DNA of 5,587 nt, taken from the NCBI GenBank assembly GCA_021804705.1, contig JAJZHC010000096.1, positions 1 to 5,587 of the forward strand, written 5' to 3'. Below, in pieces: positions 4,894 through 5,587 of this stretch (position 1 is its first letter; every line of letters starts with the position of its first letter). The position numbers and the translations under genes are program-made. The notes under the pieces were generated by a model. The model ran no database searches. It was not told the DNA's origin and saw nothing but the letters and a program-made list of their open reading frames with translations. Source of the stretch: Pseudomonadota bacterium (GTDB lineage: Bacteria; Pseudomonadota; Gammaproteobacteria; Burkholderiales; Ferrovaceae).

Positions 4894-5587
4894 TCAGCCC
4901 AAAAGTGGCGCCAATCCTTGTCCTGCCAGCAGTAACGCAATGATGCCCAGGGACCAGAAAACCAGTCTACGATACAGGTCGGGGTTCATGTTGCGTCGCA
5001 GGCGCATGCCCACCACCAGCGTGCTCACCGAGAGCACGGTAAGCGGCAGGGAGATCCACAACACATCGCCATCAAAATGCCCGGCCAGCGCAAACGCACC
5101 GGCCTGGGCTGACTTTCCCGCCAGAAAACACAAATTGAGGATCTGCGTCATGGCCAGCGGGTTCAACCCCAAGGCCATGAAGTAAATCACGAGCGGCGGC
5201 AGGGACACGTTGACGCTCCCCGAAAGCACGCCAGCAAACAATCCCAGTGCCAGCCCTGAAGCGCGCGGATGGCGCGCAATGAAGGACCAGTCGAGTCGCT
5301 TCAGGCGGTCCTGCGCCAGATAGATTGCAATCATCAGCGCCAGCAGGACCTTCAATGGCGCAGGGTCCACACTCATCAACACGCGGGTGCCCAGCAGCGT
5401 TCCCAGCAGGACCCAGATGGCGATGGGCCAGTAACGTCCCAGGCTTTCCTGCCATTGCCCTCCGCGTACGATGCTGACCAGATTGACGGCAAGGTTGGGC
5501 AGCACGGTCAACAGCACGGCCGTCTGCATGTCGGCAACGAGGGCGATGACGGGTGTGGAGATCAGGGGAAAGCCAAACCCCAGCACG
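4894..5587 (-). CDS. TauE/SafE-family membrane permease (N-terminus outside the window)
   Basis: At least 230 residues are visible. The reading frame runs off the window edge, so the true start lies beyond it. The first visible codon, GTG at 5586, is inside the conserved N-terminal helix (LGFGFPLISTPV), suggesting that roughly 10-25 residues are missing. The protein is strongly hydrophobic, with about seven or eight membrane segments (for example 21-41, 53-71, 76-92, 110-127, 145-168, 174-194 and 206-224). Two inverted-topology halves are recognisable: PLISTPVIAL...TVLPNLAVNLVSI (7-39) and SLPPLVIYFM...LNLCFLAGKSAQ (128-161), a hallmark of the family. Known members are linked to export of sulfite, sulfoacetate or other small anions, but the substrate cannot be read from sequence. 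Its position 210 bp before frc on the same strand makes an organic-anion role possible, although the gap suggests a separate transcript. Confidence 0.87.
   Translation of the reverse strand, partial: VLGFGFPLISTPVIALVADMQTAVLLTVLPNLAVNLVSIVRGGQWQESLGRYWPIAIWVLLGTLLGTRVLMSVDPAPLKVLLALMIAIYLAQDRLKRLDWSFIARHPRASGLALGLFAGVLSGSVNVSLPPLVIYFMALGLNPLAMTQILNLCFLAGKSAQAGAFALAGHFDGDVLWISLPLTVLSVSTLVVGMRLRRNMNPDLYRRLVFWSLGIIALLLAGQGLAPLLG

Overview
The window (5,587 bp, about 58-60% G+C by eye) looks like chromosomal DNA of a betaproteobacterium. The PyrG sequence carries beta-type features such as the start MTKYIFVTGG and PFQHGEVFVTEDG. The compact Crp/Fnr protein also resembles betaproteobacterial relatives as I remember them. 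The assignment is from recognition only, with no search behind it. No tRNA, rRNA, insertion sequence, phage gene or CRISPR array was seen.

Layout. (1) At 2-1654, minus strand, is a complete pyrG (CTP synthase). Its stop codon overlaps an ATG that could begin the next gene, as in the common pyrG-kdsA order. (2) At 1655-1754 is a short divergent control region with a good pyrG promoter (TTGTCG-N17-TATAAT, minus strand) and a second TATAAT on the plus strand only 8 bp before the next start codon. (3) At 1755-2396, plus strand, is a compact Crp/Fnr-family regulator that stops just after its recognition helix. (4) At 2420-2453 is a strong hairpin terminator, probably bidirectional, between convergent genes. 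(5) At 2474-4683, minus strand, is a two-gene unit: a formyl-CoA:oxalate CoA-transferase (frc type), then 35 bp downstream a free-standing formyltransferase resembling the N-terminal domain of 10-formyltetrahydrofolate dehydrogenase (ALDH1L1). (6) At 4684-4893 is an intergenic stretch rich in short symmetric elements, including an FNR-like palindrome, a 21-bp repeat element and a pair of direct repeats. (7) From 4894 to the window edge, minus strand, is a TauE/SafE-family membrane permease missing its N-terminus.

How the genes may work together. PyrG is housekeeping nucleotide synthesis. The most interesting part is the frc-formyltransferase pair. Frc moves CoA between formyl-CoA and oxalate. 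The ALDH1L1-type domain is known to move formyl from 10-formyl-tetrahydrofolate to a phosphopantetheine thiol, and coenzyme A carries the same arm. A direct link between the folate one-carbon pool and formyl-CoA/oxalate metabolism is therefore a reasonable, testable inference. No oxalyl-CoA decarboxylase lies in the window. The Crp/Fnr regulator has an FNR-type E..SR recognition helix, and an FNR-like inverted repeat (TTGAC-N4-GTCAA) lies upstream of frc. A regulatory connection is possible but unproven.
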